Assembly: GCA_013695495.1 (NCBI GenBank)
Contig: JACDAK010000002.1
Coordinates: forward strand, 1-8,545
DNA: 8,545 nucleotides
Source of the DNA: Blastocatellia bacterium
GTDB taxonomy: Bacteria > Acidobacteriota > Blastocatellia > Pyrinomonadales > Pyrinomonadaceae
Reading direction: 5' to 3'
Shown: positions 1 through 6,236 of the stretch, one piece after another
Layout of the letters: each line of letters begins with the position of its first letter
How positions within the stretch are numbered: the stretch's first letter is position 1
The notes under the pieces: model-generated
The model's database searches: none
Seen by the model: only the letters and a program-made list of their open reading frames with translations
Told to the model about the DNA's origin: nothing
Made by a program: the position numbers and the translations under genes

Positions 1-2
1 CG

Positions 3-893
3 GAACTGTTCGGCTACGAAAAAGGAGCTTTTACCGGAGCCGTGTCCGCGAAGGCCGGTCTTTTCGAGACATCGGGAGGAGGTACCCTCTTTTTCGACGA
101 AATAGGAGAGCTGACGCTTGGCCTTCAGGCAAAGCTTCTGAAAGCGGTGGAAGAGAAACGGATACGCAGAGTCGGCGGCACTTACGAGCGGGAAATAGAC
201 GTTCGGATCGTGGCCGCTACATCTCGAGATCTGACTGAAATGGTACGGGATGGATCGTTCCGTCCGGACCTTTTCGACCGTCTTAATATACTGCAGCTTG
301 AGACGATTCCGCTTCGCCGTCAAAAGGAAAGGATTCGGGTTCTATTCCTGCATCAGATGGAAGTCGAGCGACCATCGGTCGGAAGAGACGTGCCCTTTGT
401 AATAGAGGAGGAGGCATTGCGTGAAATCGAACAGACCGAGTGGAGAGGTAACTATCGGGAGCTGCGAAATTTCGCTACCCGCCTCGCGGTCGAGGCGATG
501 GACCTTCCGGTCATTACCATTGATGTAATTAGAAAAACTCTCAGACCAATTTGTTCACCAGGCGGAGCGGGGGCGGCAGTGAAGTTACCGGAACCCACAT
601 CGGACCGGTTAGCTAACGGGAACGAATCCGCCCGTCGCAACTTCATAACAGTCATACTCGATCCGGATACGGACGATTTGGATAGCGTGTATGTAAAGGC
701 CGCAGCAACGTTTATCGAGCATGCGCTTAGACAAACAAACGGAAATCTACGACGGGCGGCGCGTTCGATGGGTACGACCCATTCAACCCTTTCACGAATC
801 CTGAAAAAATACCACGAGCGGTCCGGTAATTCTCCCAATATACCTCAACAGAGTTTGGAACATCGCTCCCTGGCCTATTCCGCCGCCGCTTGA
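3..893 (+). CDS. Sigma-54-dependent transcriptional activator (bacterial enhancer-binding protein), 5'-truncated
   Basis: The reading frame is open from base 3, so the gene enters from outside the window and 296 residues are visible. Residues 8-13 read GAFTGA, the loop that contacts sigma-54. TLFFDE at residues 28-33 is Walker B. FRPDLFDRL (86-94) is the arginine-finger region, and WRGNYREL (147-154) matches the sensor II motif usually written GNVREL. After a variable linker, residues about 236-270 form a Fis-type helix-turn-helix (NLRRAARSMG..HSTLSRILKKY). Walker A and any N-terminal sensory domain lie upstream of the window, so the signal it answers to is unknown. An intact GAFTGA loop means it should be able to remodel sigma-54 RNA polymerase. 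It ends 161 bases before the next start codon, in a gap holding inverted repeats and a sigma-54-like promoter, so it is the natural candidate regulator of the downstream block. Confidence 0.95.
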   Translation, partial: ELFGYEKGAFTGAVSAKAGLFETSGGGTLFFDEIGELTLGLQAKLLKAVEEKRIRRVGGTYEREIDVRIVAATSRDLTEMVRDGSFRPDLFDRLNILQLETIPLRRQKERIRVLFLHQMEVERPSVGRDVPFVIEEEALREIEQTEWRGNYRELRNFATRLAVEAMDLPVITIDVIRKTLRPICSPGGAGAAVKLPEPTSDRLANGNESARRNFITVILDPDTDDLDSVYVKAAATFIEHALRQTNGNLRRAARSMGTTHSTLSRILKKYHERSGNSPNIPQQSLEHRSLAYSAAA

Positions 894-924
894 CCTTATT
901 CCTACCGGAGACTGATCACTCATT

Positions 925-950
925 TTGGTTCGTGACATGTCACGGACCAA
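925..950. promoter_or_regulatory. 26-bp near-palindrome: activator site or terminator hairpin
   Basis: Bases 925-950 form an inverted repeat with one mismatched pair (T930 against G945). The inner 14 bases, CGTGACATGTCACG (931-944), are perfectly symmetric. Two readings are possible. As DNA it is a good dimeric operator or enhancer, centred about 84 bp upstream of the predicted start of transcription near 1022. As RNA it folds into an 11-bp stem with a CAUG loop, the mismatch becomes a G-U wobble, and UUUU follows at 951-954, so it could be the terminator of the activator gene. The two roles are not exclusive. Confidence 0.6.
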
Positions 951-952
951 TT

Positions 953-971
953 TTGTCGCGTGCCGCGACAA
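953..971. promoter_or_regulatory. Perfect 8-3-8 inverted repeat, likely regulator-binding site
   Basis: TTGTCGCG (953-960) and CGCGACAA (964-971) are exact reverse complements around the three bases TGC. No T run follows, so a terminator is unlikely. The repeat shares the heptamer CGYGACA with the neighbouring palindrome, which suggests that one protein binds both. Its centre is about 60 bp upstream of the predicted transcription start. The protein is not identified by sequence alone; the adjacent Fis-type activator is the obvious candidate. Confidence 0.55.
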
Positions 972-995
972 GGCCGGCGACGGCTTAGCGCAATT

Positions 996-1011
996 TGGTA
1001 AGATCCCCGCA
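996..1011 (+). promoter_or_regulatory. Candidate sigma-54 (-24/-12) promoter
   Basis: TGGTAAGATCCCCGCA has GG at 997-998 and GC at 1009-1010, exactly ten bases apart, as in the sigma-54 consensus TGGCACG-N4-TTGCA. T996, A1000, G1002 and A1011 also match; the bases before the -12 GC are CC where TT is preferred. Transcription would begin near 1022, about 33 bases before the ATG at 1055. Its position beside a sigma-54 activator gene and downstream of two inverted repeats raises confidence. A weaker GG-N10-GC match exists at 976-989. Confidence 0.5.
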
Positions 1012-1034
1012 AAGAGAAACAGGCGGAAGGCAGT

Positions 1035-1043
1035 GGAGTGGAG
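1035..1043 (+). promoter_or_regulatory. Ribosome-binding site for the gene at 1055
   Basis: The purine-rich GGAGTGGAG lies 11 bases before the ATG at 1055. It favours that start over a TTG at 995, which would place coding sequence over the sigma-54-like promoter. Confidence 0.6.
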
Positions 1044-1054
1044 TTAGAACACAT

Positions 1055-2233
1055 ATGGATATCTTAAATAGCGGCTCGTTCGTACCACTCGACAACCGGG
1101 AAAAGATCGAGCAGTTGATCTTCACCGCCAAGACCTTAGCGACCGAAGTTAGCCGAACGGACGGATTTCAAAGCGACGGTTCGACAAATCACCAGCTTGG
1201 GCTTGAGATGTGGAAGGGCGCGGAATACATGTGCCGGGCTCACGAGGAAGCGACCATCCGGAATCTCTTTCTGAGCAAGTTCCTCGAAAAACTTCGCGAG
1301 GTTGAAAGACAGAATGGAGTTCAGCACCGAACGGTTCAAACAGCCGTCCTCAGTGCTCCACCGGCCGCCCTGCCTGAGCCGATTCATTCGCAGGTCCAAA
1401 CTCATACAAATCCTCTCTCCGTCCTGGTGCAGCCGCCTTCGCCAGAAGTCGTTACGGAACGGGAGCCGCAGGATGGTCGCGATGAATATCTTGGCGTTAT
1501 TTCTGAGGATGCGGTAACTGAGATCGGACGCCCGTCGTATGCAGAGGAATGCGTGCCGGAAGGCGAAGCTGAAATCGTTGCGATGAAACATGGCGCGGCG
1601 ACGGACGAGTTCATCGCTGCGTCGGCTAACATCGAAGAGTACGAAACTGCGATCGAAGCTACTTCCGTGGATTCGGAGCCGAAAGAATCTCAAGACCCGG
1701 TTGTAACCCAAGTCGACAACACCGAGATTTCAGAGGTCAAGGAGTCCGACACGGAGCCTGCGGTAGTGGAGCCAGATACTGCCGAACTGCCCACACCGGT
1801 CACCGCGGCCGGAATAGATTCGATAGTCCTGTCTGAAAAAGAGCCGTACGATTTCGACTCCTGCACAATCACGGCGGTGATTCAACTTCTACCTCAGAAC
1901 AACCGTATTCGAAAATGCGTTGTAAGCGTAAAGTCGCATGATTTCGTTCCGCAAATCGCTATCTCCGATCTAAGGAACGGCGATATTAACGAAGATATAA
2001 AACGGTGTCTTGAGACAGCGATCGGACAATATCGGACGAATCTGCCGGTGCTTGCGGCCGAGCGAATTAAAAAGCAGAAACTGGCCAGCAAGAAGCGCAC
2101 TTCGAAAGCCGAGGATAAGGTTACAAAGGTGGAATCCGTTTCCGGCGAAAAGGCAACGGTCGTTGCTCCAGTGCCTCCCTTACCTGAAAGCTCCGAAGCC
2201 ACAAAGGATCAACAGAATCTCTTCGCTTCATAA
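1055..2233 (+). CDS. Probable PRTRC system protein E-like, enlarged
   Basis: This 392-residue protein opens the cassette. The start is set at ATG 1055, which has a purine-rich site upstream; an in-frame TTG at 995 would overlap the likely promoter. Three zones are visible: a mostly helical N-terminus (about 1-90), a long Pro/Glu/Val/Thr-rich acidic stretch (about 95-260) that looks disordered, and a compact domain at about 265-345 (TITAVIQLLP...VVSVKSHDF...DINEDIKRCLE) with a basic Lys-rich tail. The third zone resembles PRTRC protein E in general pattern: a beta-rich start, then a helix ending in a charged Ala/Lys tail. Its place directly before the C gene also fits E. The E proteins I recall are much shorter, roughly 150-200 residues, so the N-terminal two thirds are extra. 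The protein ends QQNLFAS, and QQNLF (386-390) resembles the QxxLF beta-clamp-binding pattern. No enzyme motif or membrane segment is evident. The E assignment rests on position and weak similarity. Confidence 0.55.
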   Translation: MDILNSGSFVPLDNREKIEQLIFTAKTLATEVSRTDGFQSDGSTNHQLGLEMWKGAEYMCRAHEEATIRNLFLSKFLEKLREVERQNGVQHRTVQTAVLSAPPAALPEPIHSQVQTHTNPLSVLVQPPSPEVVTEREPQDGRDEYLGVISEDAVTEIGRPSYAEECVPEGEAEIVAMKHGAATDEFIAASANIEEYETAIEATSVDSEPKESQDPVVTQVDNTEISEVKESDTEPAVVEPDTAELPTPVTAAGIDSIVLSEKEPYDFDSCTITAVIQLLPQNNRIRKCVVSVKSHDFVPQIAISDLRNGDINEDIKRCLETAIGQYRTNLPVLAAERIKKQKLASKKRTSKAEDKVTKVESVSGEKATVVAPVPPLPESSEATKDQQNLFAS

Positions 2234-2237
2234 ACCT

Positions 2238-2549
2238 ATGGAAAACGAAAAACAATTCACAAATGCCGAGCCGCAAACTGAAGACGCGTCCGCGACAGCT
2301 GCAGCCGAGAAGAAACCGGAAACTGCTGTTAACGATAATGCCGCAGTAACCGATCCGAAGGCTACGATAAAGATCGAAGGCCAGACCTTCGATCTTGACG
2401 CGGCCCTAGCGCAGGAAGATAACACCTTGAAGGTAGTGCTGCAGCCGCATTTCGCTTCTGTTGAGAACGCGAATATCACTCGCGAAGTGAAGGATGGAAA
2501 GCTTACCGTAACGATCGTCAAACGTGCTCAGCATAAAGGCGGATCATGA
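2238..2549 (+). CDS. PRTRC system protein C, ubiquitin-like modifier candidate
   Basis: The 103-residue protein starts 4 bases after the previous stop. Residues 1-42 are a disordered Ala/Glu/Asn-rich leader. Residues 43-103 form a small beta-rich domain (IKIEGQTFDLD..., LKVVLQPHF..VENANI, GKLTVTIVKR). This matches the PRTRC protein C pattern as I recall it: a first strand with G..L.D, a helix, then a YPEL-like turn, a strand pair and a C-terminal Gly. PRTRC C is regarded as a ubiquitin-like beta-grasp protein. The usual C proteins are about 70 residues and end near GTKG; this one has an extra leader and ends KGGS. The Gly-Gly is what an E1-like enzyme would activate, if the final Ser is removed or tolerated. 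Its stop codon overlaps the next start (ATGA at 2546-2549), indicating translational coupling. There is no clear Shine-Dalgarno site, so translation may depend on the gene before it. Confidence 0.75.
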   Translation: MENEKQFTNAEPQTEDASATAAAEKKPETAVNDNAAVTDPKATIKIEGQTFDLDAALAQEDNTLKVVLQPHFASVENANITREVKDGKLTVTIVKRAQHKGGS

Positions 2550-2788
2550 ACGGCAAATCTCCGCTAGAAATACTCATCGATGAAAAGGAGCAGATCAATC
2601 CGGCGATCATTCTTGCCGACGAGTTGATGCGGAGAGCCGCCGCCGAACTCCTCAGTGTTGAGGACGTGGCGAAAGCCGAGAGAGTGCTGGAGATCGGTGC
2701 ACGCGAGATCGAGGTGATCGACGTTCATCGAAAGGCCTTTCTGAAGTCTCAGCCTACACCACTATCGTACGTGCCTTACGGTTTCTAA
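2546..2788 (+). CDS. Small helical protein of unknown function inside the PRTRC block
   Basis: This 80-residue protein begins in the ATGA overlap with the C gene. AAAGGCGG lies just before its ATG as a plausible ribosome-binding site. It is predicted mostly helical: ILADELMRRAAAELLS and VEDVAKAERVLEIGARE look like two amphipathic helices, followed by a short Pro/Tyr-rich tail (PTPLSYVPYGF). No Cys pair, nucleotide-binding motif, signal peptide or membrane segment is present. I do not recognise a family. Coupling to the modifier gene suggests a partner or substrate of the conjugation machinery, which is inference. The gene is not part of the PRTRC order I remember (E-C-F-B-A-ThiF). Confidence 0.8.
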   Translation: MNGKSPLEILIDEKEQINPAIILADELMRRAAAELLSVEDVAKAERVLEIGAREIEVIDVHRKAFLKSQPTPLSYVPYGF

Positions 2789-2807
2789 GGCGCGGAATTC
2801 AGTTCGT

Positions 2808-3632
2808 ATGAGCACCGATGCCACAATGCGGTCGTCCCGACTTTCCGGAAACGGAGGAACTATTGTTTCCTTTTCCGACAGACTGCTCAAGTCGCTTGAG
2901 TATTTAGGTTTCAAGGCCCGCTGCCATAACGCTGCGGCCGCGTGTGACACCGTAGCTCGCCTTCTTGCGGAACAGCAGAAATACGTTTTGTATAAAGAGC
3001 TCTTTCCGAAGGAATGGAAGGGATCAAAAGCCAGTTTCTACCGAGCGGGAAGTTACAAAAGATACAGCGAGCGAGTGAACGAGCTTTTCGAACTCGTCAA
3101 CGAGAAGTGCTTTCCCTTTCTTGAGTATTGGCATGATGATCCCGAGACCGATTTCGAGAGGTTTGCTATTCCGCCGCTAAATTTTGATCTCTGCTGCGAG
3201 GAGATAGATTTTGACAACTTGCGCGTTAGCTACGTGGCTGGCCTGCTCTTTTATTTTCGCGATGAAGAGGTCTGGGACTTCTTCTCGCAGAAATACGATT
3301 TGTCAGCGCAAGACTTTCCGAAACTATCGAGATCGCCGCACCCGAATGTCTGGCTGGAAAAGCAACAAGCTAGAACCAAGCCATATAGGGATCTCATAAG
3401 GCTCGTGGATCATTCCACCGGTAATCCGTGGCTCGACCTCACCCATTGTGAATACCAGGAGTTGTTTGAATGGAATAAAGAGACCATTGAAATGCTTACG
3501 ACAGCTCATCAAGATGCAGGAAAAGCATTTGCGAACCTGGAGAAGCTCGATGAACGAATAGACGAGAATCCCCGGAGGGTTCTTTCCGAGCTGATCTCGT
3601 TCTGGAACATTGGCCGTCTGCTTTCCTCGTAA
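2808..3632 (+). CDS. PRTRC system protein F
   Basis: The protein is 274 residues long and its gene starts 19 bases after the previous stop. The C-terminal part carries what I recall as the PRTRC F hallmark: STGNPWLDL at 203-211, then EWNKETIEMLTTAH (221-234), a helical stretch with a DER/DEN..R region (248-258), and ISFWN at 263-267. Its position between C and B is where F sits in known cassettes. The N-terminal third (helices at 20-60, then a Lys/Tyr-rich segment to about 95) is not recognised and may be lineage-specific. No catalytic motif is visible; F proteins have no assigned activity that I know of. A role in the conjugation complex is inferred from synteny only. GCGGAA around 2792 is a weak ribosome-binding site. 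Confidence 0.7.
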   Translation: MSTDATMRSSRLSGNGGTIVSFSDRLLKSLEYLGFKARCHNAAAACDTVARLLAEQQKYVLYKELFPKEWKGSKASFYRAGSYKRYSERVNELFELVNEKCFPFLEYWHDDPETDFERFAIPPLNFDLCCEEIDFDNLRVSYVAGLLFYFRDEEVWDFFSQKYDLSAQDFPKLSRSPHPNVWLEKQQARTKPYRDLIRLVDHSTGNPWLDLTHCEYQELFEWNKETIEMLTTAHQDAGKAFANLEKLDERIDENPRRVLSELISFWNIGRLLSS

Positions 3633-3653
3633 AGGACATATCAGCATCACTTT

Positions 3654-4340
3654 ATGCAAGAGTTATCCAGCATCCCGCCGGACGCCTCAGCCGCACTCTA
3701 CTTTCTTCCCGGGCAGTATCTCTTTGCTAACTTTCAGGAAGGAATCTCAGCGATTAAGGCAATTTCGAGCGATCAGGTGGCCCGAGCTTTTAGCGGCGTC
3801 CATACTGACACTGGTTGGCTGGGCCGGCGCGTTCTCAGATACCGCGAAGCAGCGGATGGTAACGCTATTATCTCGTATGAACCGGCGTCGGTTCGAAACA
3901 TTTACGTAGCTCTCCCAGGCGGAAATGTCCAACAACTAGTCATCCCGCTTCCTTCACTGATCTTGCTTGGACTAGGCCGAGACTATTATTTATGGGCGAC
4001 CTCCGCTAGAAGTATCTCCGCGCGAACCCGGCTTGCTGTCGCCCCGCTGCCGAACATAGGGTCCGGCAAAATCTGTTTTGGGAAAAACGAGGTTCCCGAA
4101 ACGCATCCTTCAACACTCCCTGAAGTATGGAAGCTAATATTTGCGACTCCCTTCAACGGCGATCATGCGGGAAGTCGATGCCAAACGGAGCCGGGTGACG
4201 TTCGAAATCTGCTGATCAAATTAGCGGCCGACAAAGTGACGAAGTTTCCGGCGCTTCAACTGATGACTTCGAGTACTACCGTTGAGGACGCCTGGGAAAC
4301 GATCGTTGAGCGCCGAAGATACGATTCGCGTTTTTCTTAA
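3654..4340 (+). CDS. PRTRC system protein B, E2-like
   Basis: This 228-residue protein is matched by the family pattern as I recall it: a GWLGRRVLRY block (54-63), ISYEPASVRNIYV (73-85), PLPSLILLG (98-106), YYLWATSARS (111-120), then PLPNIGSGKICFG (131-143), and W-K-x-I-F-A-T-P-F-N (149-158). PRTRC B is regarded as an E2 (UBC)-fold relative. Here the resemblance to true E2 enzymes is unusually direct: PN at 133-134 followed by GKIC, with Cys141 where the E2 thioester cysteine sits after the HPN motif (E2 form: HPNI....G.ICL). The E2 His is replaced by Leu132. It would receive the activated C protein from ThiF and pass it on. The gene starts 21 bases after F, with only a distant AAGGA upstream, and lies 7 bases before A. 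Confidence 0.8.
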   Translation: MQELSSIPPDASAALYFLPGQYLFANFQEGISAIKAISSDQVARAFSGVHTDTGWLGRRVLRYREAADGNAIISYEPASVRNIYVALPGGNVQQLVIPLPSLILLGLGRDYYLWATSARSISARTRLAVAPLPNIGSGKICFGKNEVPETHPSTLPEVWKLIFATPFNGDHAGSRCQTEPGDVRNLLIKLAADKVTKFPALQLMTSSTTVEDAWETIVERRRYDSRFS

Positions 4341-4347
4341 GTTTTTT

Positions 4348-5037
4348 ATGGATATCCAATCCGTTCAGCAACAGGCTCCGGTGACACAGCCTTTTATCTC
4401 AGCTGAGTTCATCGGACACAAGATCGCAAAGGAGAGGTGGGAACCGATAAACGCCATTCTCTACGAACATGTACTTGCCGGCAACGGAGTGATGCTTCGG
4501 GCACAACGGGACGAATTCTCGGTATCTATGCCCCTAAGCTGCCGAGAAATAAAAGGGCTTCCCGAAGTCTTCGTCGGTATCAAATGGCATCGGCCAAAAG
4601 TACCGACAAGGATTTGGGAAGAGATCGTTATGCACGCGAGAACCAGTCACAGTTTTTCGAGTTTCAAAGAGGAACTCTATCTGGTCTATTGGGACAAATC
4701 GCTAGAATTCTGGCAATGGCGTCCTGCAAGTCGCGACCGCACCTGGACTTCGACGATTGCTGACGACTCTCTCCCGGAATACGCCGAAGCCTGTATCGAG
4801 TTGCATACACACCCTCCCGAAGCCTTGAATTTCAGCAAGGCGGATGACCGGGACGAGTCCGGTAAGTTTCGGTTATTTGGCATCTTCATCGACGTGCACG
4901 ACAACCCGAAGATCAGGTTTCGGTGCGGGATTTACGATCATCTCATCCAGATACCATTCTCGTGGATCGGCAGGCTTCCCAAAGGCATCGTCGATCTGAA
5001 CGAGATCGAAGCCCTCCTTCAAATGATGCTGCCATGA
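4348..5037 (+). CDS. PRTRC system protein A, JAB/JAMM metalloprotease
   Basis: The 229-residue protein has a complete JAMM zinc site: H153-T-H155 followed seven residues later by S163 and then D166 (HTHPPEALNFSKAD). A candidate catalytic Glu lies at 108-109 (FKEELYLVY). JAB-family enzymes cleave isopeptide bonds or trim C-terminal tails of ubiquitin-like proteins, so this should remove or process the C modifier. The start is ATG 4348, 7 bases after the B stop; an in-frame TTG at 4282 would overlap B by 59 bases and is less likely. The AT-rich upstream stretch TTAAGTTTTTT has no Shine-Dalgarno site. The stop overlaps the ThiF start (ATGA 5034-5037). The N-terminal 100 residues are a family-specific extension without a recognised motif. 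Confidence 0.9.
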   Translation: MDIQSVQQQAPVTQPFISAEFIGHKIAKERWEPINAILYEHVLAGNGVMLRAQRDEFSVSMPLSCREIKGLPEVFVGIKWHRPKVPTRIWEEIVMHARTSHSFSSFKEELYLVYWDKSLEFWQWRPASRDRTWTSTIADDSLPEYAEACIELHTHPPEALNFSKADDRDESGKFRLFGIFIDVHDNPKIRFRCGIYDHLIQIPFSWIGRLPKGIVDLNEIEALLQMMLP

Positions 5038-5900
5038 AGATCGATCTTAGTTTCTCTCAAGCCGCCATCGTGATGCCTAGAGAATACAACAGTCTTCGGT
5101 TCATCATTGTCGGCGCAGGTGGAACCGGTTCTTACGTGGTCCCCGCTATTGCACGGTTGATCTACGAGTTGAAGCAGCAGCAGCACAAGCCGGTCGAGAT
5201 GCTTGTGATTGATCCCGATGTTGTCGAGAACGGGAACATCCCGCGAAGCAACTTTTGTGCGGCTGAGATAGGAAGATTCAAGGCTCAGACACTTGCCGAA
5301 AGGATCACCATGGCTTGGGGAGTAGAGACTGAGTATTCGTGCGAAAGGTTCGATCCCGAAAAACATCTGAAACGTTCATCCGGCGATTACCGCAGTCTGC
5401 CTGTGATAGTGGGATGCGTGGACAACCATCTCGCACGGCGGGATATGCATCGGGCAATCGAAGAGTTTCGCGGATACGGAACGTCAGATGCGCCGAGCCT
5501 GTGGTGGATAGACGGAGGCAATGGCAGATCCTCGGGACAAGTCCTTCTTGGCTCGGATACAGAGAGGATGAAGCCGGAGCAGCATTTTACGGGAACAAGC
5601 ATCTGCCGGTCGCTTCCGGCTCCCTCGCTGGTGCACCCCGATCTACTTGTAGATGAGGATGCGGCGTCACAGGTTACTCGCCTGCAAGATCTTTCCTGTC
5701 CCGATCGGATTCGACTCGGCGAGCAAAGCCTGAACATAAATCAGCGGGTTGCCGTCGAGATGAGCGAAATGCTCACAGCGATGTTCCTGACAAGATCGCT
5801 CAGGCGGTTCGCTACCTACTTCGATCTCGAAACCGGCACAAGTCGTTCGCTCTATTGCACGCCGGAACAGGTCGCCGCCGCAGTGCCAAATAAGAAATAG
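5034..5900 (+). CDS. PRTRC system ThiF family protein, E1-like adenylating enzyme
   Basis: The 288-residue protein has a Rossmann ATP-binding loop VGAGGTGS (26-33) and then DPDVVENGNIPRSNF (60-74), the ThiF/E1 nucleotide-binding segment with Asp62 and Arg71. GCVDN lies at 127-131 and WWIDGGNGRSSGQV at 157-170. LSCPDRIRLGEQSLNINQRVA spans 220-240, where Cys222 matches the conserved Cys of PRTRC ThiF proteins (SCSLAEA...QDLFIN). DLETG (264-268) near the end is also typical. It would adenylate the C-terminus of the C protein and may hold it as a thioester on Cys222. The usual RQ after the nucleotide-binding Asn is RS here. Translation starts in the ATGA overlap with the JAB gene, so peptidase and E1 should be made together. 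The length is normal for the family. Confidence 0.95.
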   Translation: MKIDLSFSQAAIVMPREYNSLRFIIVGAGGTGSYVVPAIARLIYELKQQQHKPVEMLVIDPDVVENGNIPRSNFCAAEIGRFKAQTLAERITMAWGVETEYSCERFDPEKHLKRSSGDYRSLPVIVGCVDNHLARRDMHRAIEEFRGYGTSDAPSLWWIDGGNGRSSGQVLLGSDTERMKPEQHFTGTSICRSLPAPSLVHPDLLVDEDAASQVTRLQDLSCPDRIRLGEQSLNINQRVAVEMSEMLTAMFLTRSLRRFATYFDLETGTSRSLYCTPEQVAAAVPNKK

Positions 5901-5904
5901 TCTT

Positions 5905-6222
5905 ATGTCAAGACTTCTCCACAGTGCTCTCAGAAGTACCTTGCCCAAATTGCGCGAGCAGCAGCATTCCAAGGATCCGATGGTATATGCGGTCTTCTAC
6001 TTTCCGCTCAGCGGGTGGAAGTGGTTTGTGACTGAGGGCGCAGCGAATGGTGACGATTTCCTCTTTTTCGGCTACGTGATCGGGTTCGAGGCGGAGCTTG
6101 GCTATTTCTCATGGAGCGAGCTCAAAAGTGTGAATATTGACGGTATCAGGGTCGAATCAGTGGAGAACTTCGAGCCAGCCGTTCTATCGGATTGCGTTTC
6201 GAGATTCACTTCGAATGAATAA
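5905..6222 (+). CDS. DUF2958 domain protein
   Basis: The 105-residue protein fits the DUF2958 pattern along its whole length: LPKLREQQ (13-20), DPMVYAVFYFP (24-34), WKWFVTEG (38-45), FLFFGYVIGFEAELGYFSWSELKSV (52-76) and FEPAVLSD near the end. DUF2958 proteins are small, of unknown biochemical function, and common on plasmids and conjugative elements, sometimes near PRTRC genes. The gene starts 4 bases after the ThiF stop, which places it in the same transcript. The sequence before the ATG (TAGTCTT) has no Shine-Dalgarno site, suggesting translational coupling. No membrane segment or catalytic motif is visible. Confidence 0.85.
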   Translation: MSRLLHSALRSTLPKLREQQHSKDPMVYAVFYFPLSGWKWFVTEGAANGDDFLFFGYVIGFEAELGYFSWSELKSVNIDGIRVESVENFEPAVLSDCVSRFTSNE

Positions 6223-6236
6223 AACAGGCTGTTGGC

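Noticed and set aside
452..838. Minus-strand open frame of 128 codons
   Set aside because: It lies inside the activator gene, whose motifs fix the coding strand; it is a codon-bias shadow.
976..989. A second GG-N10-GC match near the promoter
   Set aside because: Surrounding bases match the sigma-54 consensus less well than 996-1011, and it sits directly against the inverted repeat ending at 971, leaving little room for an enhancer.
995..1054. TTG start at 995 adding 20 residues to the first cassette gene
   Set aside because: It would overlap the GG-N10-GC element, has no ribosome-binding site, and the added residues look non-coding. ATG 1055 is better supported.
1136..1711. Minus-strand open frame of 191 codons
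   Set aside because: Composition is Arg/Phe/Ser-rich with no recognisable domain, and it lies opposite the E-like gene, which is continuous in operon order. Treated as a shadow, though the low complexity of the E-like linker means coding on the plus strand here rests on frame and context.
2010..2237. Upstream extension of the C gene overlapping the E-like gene
   Set aside because: An Arg/Lys/Pro-rich stretch in another frame of the E-like gene; ATG 2238, 4 bases after the E stop, fits operon spacing.
4923..5033. Upstream extension of ThiF
   Set aside because: It overlaps the JAB gene by over 100 bases in a different frame. ATG 5034 in the ATGA overlap is typical coupling.
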